In this document: piece after piece, positions 23,322 through 24,988 of the stretch
How the letters are laid out: every line of letters begins with the position of its first letter
Numbering within the stretch: the first letter of the stretch is position 1
From: a virus
IMG/VR virus record: IMGVR_UViG_3300027881_000070
Coordinates: 1-24,988 of that record
Direction: 5' to 3' (one strand)
DNA length: 24,988 nucleotides
Made by a program: the position numbers and the translations under genes
The notes under the pieces: model-generated
What the model was told of the DNA's origin: nothing
Databases searched by the model: none
The model's input: only the letters and a program-made list of their open reading frames with translations

Positions 23322-23492
23322 TTACCCATTACCTTGTTTGCCGCGATTCTCACTCAGAGCAGGGCCAGTCGCATTTCCGCCACCAGAGCCACTAATCTTC
23401 GGAGCATTCGACTTGGAACGGCTGTAACCGCTTCCGTCATTGAAGCTATTCGGGAGCTTATCGCTACCAGTATCTTGCTTCTCTTTACTCAT
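23322..23492 (-). CDS. 56-residue Ser/Gly/Asn-rich small protein
   Basis: A 56-residue gene beginning MSKEKQDTGSDKL and ending GKQGNG. It overlaps the preceding gene by 8 bases (ATGAGTAA), so translation is probably coupled. The product is polar, with Ser, Gly and Asn dominating, a SGSGGGNATGP linker-like stretch and no hydrophobic segment, so it is probably unstructured. It is too short to assign. The tight overlap and lack of stop codons support that it is translated. Confidence 0.5.
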   Translation of the reverse strand: MSKEKQDTGSDKLPNSFNDGSGYSRSKSNAPKISGSGGGNATGPALSENRGKQGNG

Positions 23493-23838
23493 CGTCTTTA
23501 CCTTTTTTGTCGTCTACGTCGTGGTGCAGGTGATGCACCGTGAACCCCTTCTTATCGGTAGCCTCCTTATCGGAGGACTGGATTCCCTTACTCATAGCAG
23601 AATCCCAGACCATACGCTGTGAAGCCTTATCCCCTTCCTTGGCTTGTACAACGACCATCTTGAGGACTTCGATGATATCCTCATACGTATCCTCTCTGAA
23701 GGCTTCCTCAAGGGCCACCTTCAGCAATGTGATGCGGTTCTTGGAACCAACAGCACGCCCACCACCTGGATTGCCCTTAATGAACCTCCCAGTCTTGGGG
23801 TCTTGCAATGCGACCAGATCGGCCTTCTTATCACTCAT
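23485..23838 (-). CDS. DUF5681-like protein, candidate terminase small subunit
   Basis: A 117-residue basic protein. The N-terminal half has DPKTGRFIKGNPGGGRAVGSKNR (13-35), the Gly-rich basic signature of the DUF5681 family found near phage packaging genes. It is followed by a helical region (LLKVALEEAFRED, EDIIEVLKMVVVQAKEGDKASQRM) and a His/Asp/Lys-rich tail with HHLHHDVDDKKGKDD. DUF5681 proteins often occur where a small terminase is expected, and none of the other genes here looks like one. It overlaps the upstream gene by 4 bases (ATGA). The packaging role is inferred from family and context. Confidence 0.65.
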   Translation of the reverse strand: MSDKKADLVALQDPKTGRFIKGNPGGGRAVGSKNRITLLKVALEEAFREDTYEDIIEVLKMVVVQAKEGDKASQRMVWDSAMSKGIQSSDKEATDKKGFTVHHLHHDVDDKKGKDDE

Positions 23839-24113
23839 TGGTTAGAATCAGTACTCTGGTTCTTGGATTGGGCCTTACGCTTGGCTTTATCGGCCTTGGA
23901 GTCTTTAGTGCTCTCAGAGGCCGTCTTGAATCCAGCTAGACCACCCAGTGTAGCACCAGCTACAGCACCAACAGCGCCACCACGCGATGCACCAATGATA
24001 CCCCCACCGAGGGCACCAATAGCAGTCCCAGCGATCTTCCCCTTTACAGAGGTAGCTCCCTTGACTTTACCCTTCTTACCGCCCTTACTTGATGGTCGTC
24101 TACCTGCTGGCAT
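23835..24113 (-). CDS. Basic glycine-zipper-like small protein
   Basis: A 92-residue protein. Residues 1-24 are Lys/Arg/Ser-rich. Residues about 25-62 form a Gly/Ala-rich segment with repeated GxxxG spacing (GTAIGALGGGIIGASRGGAVGAV, continuing to GGLAG), the glycine zipper shape. The last 25 residues are Lys-rich and end NQSTDSNQ. The AGAGGA ribosome binding site and start context are identical to those of the decoration protein. Glycine zippers often insert into or pass through membranes, so this could be membrane-active, but it has no clear membrane signal and could instead bind DNA. Function is unknown. Confidence 0.6.
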   Translation of the reverse strand: MPAGRRPSSKGGKKGKVKGATSVKGKIAGTAIGALGGGIIGASRGGAVGAVAGATLGGLAGFKTASESTKDSKADKAKRKAQSKNQSTDSNQ

Positions 24114-24120
24114 GATCTAT

Positions 24121-24133
24121 CCTCTAGTTATTA
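24121..24133 (-). promoter_or_regulatory. Translation initiation element shared with the 14077 site
   Basis: The 13 bases CCTCTAGTTATTA are identical to those before the decoration protein gene. On the minus strand they form TAATAACTAGAGG, and the AGAGG is the ribosome binding site of the 92-residue basic protein. The first gene's stop codon (TAG, 24124-24126) lies inside the element. Confidence 0.55.
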
Positions 24134-24438
24134 CTATCTGTATTCTGGTTAAGCCCTTGTATCTCCCGCAACCTCTCGTCTATACGAGCTCTTTGCTTGG
24201 ATGTATCCCCTTTGGGCCCTTCGGGCCTCTCGATGCTCTGATTGGCCGCCTCACGTAACTTAGCCAGAGCAGCCGCACTTCTCTTCTTAGCAGCCGCAAG
24301 CTTACGTGCCGCAGCATCCCTCTTTTGTTGGGGGGACTTCTTGGAGGTCTGCCCTTTAGCCAATGCATCAGCCTTCCTCTGTCTAGCAGCTTCCTTAGCG
24401 GCCTCTAGAGCCTTGGCTTCGTCTTCTCTAAATCCCAT
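24124..24438 (-). CDS. Ala/Lys-rich basic helical small protein
   Basis: I chose the ATG at 24438, giving 104 residues starting MGFREDEAKAL, because GAGAGG lies 6 bases upstream; the longer form from 24510 has no ribosome binding site. The sequence is almost all Ala, Lys, Arg, Gln and Glu, with AAARKLAAAKKRSAAALAKLREAA (about 44-67) resembling the Ala/Lys-rich tails of histone-H1-like DNA-binding proteins. The C-terminus ends NQNTDSNN, close to the NQSTDSNQ tail of the next gene. It is the first gene after the leader, so it should be highly expressed. A DNA- or RNA-binding role is plausible but unproven. Confidence 0.65.
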   Translation of the reverse strand: MGFREDEAKALEAAKEAARQRKADALAKGQTSKKSPQQKRDAAARKLAAAKKRSAAALAKLREAANQSIERPEGPKGDTSKQRARIDERLREIQGLNQNTDSNN

Positions 24439-24490
24439 AATAACCTCTCTACAATGGATAGGTGGGAAGGGGGCACCCACCACACCAAAG

Positions 24491-24514
24491 GACAGTATAC
24501 GAATGCACACTGTC
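24491..24514 (-). other. Leader dyad GACAGT/ACTGTC
   Basis: GACAGT (24491-24496) pairs with ACTGTC (24509-24514) across a 12-base loop. It lies in the 5' leader, about 50 bases before the first gene. It may form a small hairpin in the mRNA or act as a protein site. No T run follows, so it is not a terminator. Confidence 0.35.
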
Positions 24515-24562
24515 GAATAAGGGTCTCTCGCTAAAGAGCTCGCCTTGAATGTTCTTCCCTTA

Positions 24563-24572
24563 ACTTATAAGT
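24563..24572. repeat. 10-bp perfect palindrome in the leader
   Basis: ACTTATAAGT equals its own reverse complement. It lies about 100 bases downstream of the predicted promoter in an AT-rich part of the leader. It could be a protein-binding site, but short AT palindromes are common by chance. Confidence 0.3.
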
Positions 24573-24671
24573 AAATCCCATCTAGATTTGGCTTGCTTAG
24601 TTTCAAGTGCTTAATCAATCTCTAAATGAAGTCTAGCTAAGTACACAAGCAAATATACTTACTATGTATAT

Positions 24672-24700
24672 ATTATACCGGTGAGGAGGACACTTCTCAT
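24672..24700 (-). promoter_or_regulatory. Sigma70-type promoter facing the late operon
   Basis: On the minus strand a perfect -10 box, TATAAT (24672-24677), lies 17 bases downstream of ATGAGA (24695-24700), which matches 4 of 6 bases of the -35 consensus. Transcription would begin near 24665 and run leftward into the first gene at 24438, giving a leader of about 225 bases. It is the best promoter candidate I see in the window. Confidence 0.55.
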
Positions 24701-24746
24701 ATTGTGTGACATAAATAGGCATGATTCCCGTAAAATACCCGTTATT

Positions 24747-24814
24747 TAGGCCGAACGCAGTGAGGCCAGACCCCCCTCTCGCTTCGCTCGCTCTGACCAC
24801 CCCTCTTCGGCCTA
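24747..24814. repeat. Nested inverted repeat, possible cruciform or terminator
   Basis: Outer arms TAGGCCGAA (24747-24755) and TTCGGCCTA (24806-24814) are perfect complements. Inner arms GGCCAGA (24764-24770) and TCTGACC (24792-24798) pair with one G-U. The central loop holds the repeated CTCGCTTCGCTCGCTC. The outer right arm abuts the first 11-bp tandem unit. It could be a terminator for an upstream gene outside the window, or part of an origin or packaging site. Confidence 0.6.
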
Positions 24815-24857
24815 CCCCCTATATACCCCCTATATAGCCCCATTAGACCCCCTATAT
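24814..24857. repeat. Four tandem 11-bp iteron-like units
   Basis: ACCCCCTATAT occurs at 24814-24824, 24825-24835 and 24847-24857. A degenerate unit, AGCCCCATTAG, fills 24836-24846, so the spacing is exactly 11 bases throughout. One unit per helical turn is typical of sites where a protein binds along one face of the DNA. On the minus strand each reads ATATAGGGGGT. Confidence 0.75.
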
Positions 24858-24880
24858 CGTACGTATGAGGGTACCCACCC

Positions 24881-24915
24881 ACCCCCCCGGCGGATTTACC
24901 ATAATGCAGGGGGGT
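24881..24915. repeat. C-run/G-run inverted repeat
   Basis: ACCCCCC (24881-24887) and GGGGGGT (24909-24915) are perfect complements separated by 21 bases. It may form a hairpin. It lies to the right of the tandem 11-bp units and adds to the structured nature of this noncoding region. Confidence 0.45.
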
Positions 24916-24988
24916 AGGGCCGTAAGTGGTTGATTTGTATACGGAAAATCGAAAGTGTTGTATTAAAGCCACAGCTTGAGCCAATGCG

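Larger units (their letters stand above)
24439..24988. other. Noncoding control region with promoter, repeats and dyads
   Basis: About 550 bases without a convincing gene. From the right it contains a C7/G6 inverted repeat (24881-24915), four tandem 11-bp units (24814-24857), a nested inverted repeat (24747-24814), a promoter (24672-24700) and a leader of about 225 bases with small dyads (ACTTATAAGT at 24563-24572, GACAGT/ACTGTC at 24491-24514). The region could be the start of the late operon, a replication or packaging site, or an end of the phage genome. The window ends here, so its full extent is not seen. Confidence 0.6.

Noticed and set aside
23153-23353. 66-residue minus-strand frame overlapping the start of the GT-like gene
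   Set aside because: It is out of frame with a gene that has clear strand-helix pattern, and it is Arg/Gly-rich without motif; kept only as a possible upstream leader peptide.
23644-24258. 204-residue plus-strand frame
   Set aside because: It runs across three well-supported minus-strand genes, and its Pro/Ala-rich text mirrors the glycine zipper gene.
24814-24857. Possible CRISPR array
   Set aside because: Units are 11 bases, directly adjacent with no spacers, and no cas gene is present.
24742-24984. 80-residue minus-strand reading frame in the noncoding right end
   Set aside because: It begins with TTG, has no ribosome binding site, and its repeated LYRGYIGG text comes from the 11-bp tandem array and C-runs rather than a protein signal.
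1-24988. Integrase, attachment site or lysogeny genes
   Set aside because: No recombinase, repressor or tRNA-like sequence was found on either strand, so there is no evidence for a temperate phage in this window.

Overview
The window looks like the late (virion assembly, DNA packaging and lysis) half of a tailed bacteriophage genome, most likely a short-tailed podovirus infecting a Gram-negative host. All 31 genes I can support lie on the minus strand, so the map reads from right to left. They are packed head to tail with tiny gaps; seven junctions are one-base stop/start overlaps (TAATG or TAGTG). I see no replication, integration, tRNA or CRISPR features; replication genes are presumably outside the window. 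The podovirus assignment rests on a portal with a long C-terminal coiled coil, a T7-like coat protein with separate scaffold, adaptor- and nozzle-like tail genes, large internal/ejection-type proteins, and no tape measure or sheath gene. The host is not identifiable, but the M15-type endolysin, lipoprotein and 3TM-holin-like gene fit a Gram-negative, perhaps aquatic, bacterium (inference).

Right end (24439-24988): about 550 bases without a convincing gene. Right to left it holds a C-run/G-run inverted repeat, four tandem 11-bp units, a 9-bp-arm inverted repeat enclosing a second one, a good sigma70-like promoter facing the operon, and a long 5' leader with further dyads. It is a candidate control, replication or packaging region.

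Packaging-proximal accessory block (19753-24438): two small very basic proteins sharing a C-terminal tail motif, a DUF5681-like protein (candidate small terminase), a 56-aa protein, then an overlapping trio (GT-B-like protein, SAM methyltransferase, ParB-like protein), a 60-aa protein with a GTG start, and a 490-aa fibre-like protein with a 115-residue tandem repeat.

Head and tail block (3041-19753): large terminase, portal, a 73-aa protein, a zinc ribbon protein, scaffold, major capsid protein and a probable decoration protein, then a strong intrinsic terminator. After it come a repeat-containing fibre-like protein, adaptor-like protein, beta-propeller/nozzle-like protein, a second fibre-like protein, a 159-aa protein, a small membrane (holin-like) protein, a Gly/Gln-rich protein ending in a Peptidase S74-type domain, and two large internal/ejection protein candidates.

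Lysis and proteolysis block (80-3060): M15 endolysin, a signal-anchored HExxH zincin-like protein, an HslV-like Ntn hydrolase, a lipoprotein, a virion-type protein and a 3TM-holin-like protein, ending at a GC-rich terminator at bases 24-47. The most unusual content is the HExxH plus HslV-like pair beside the endolysin, the GT/methyltransferase/ParB trio, and the repeat-rich noncoding right end.
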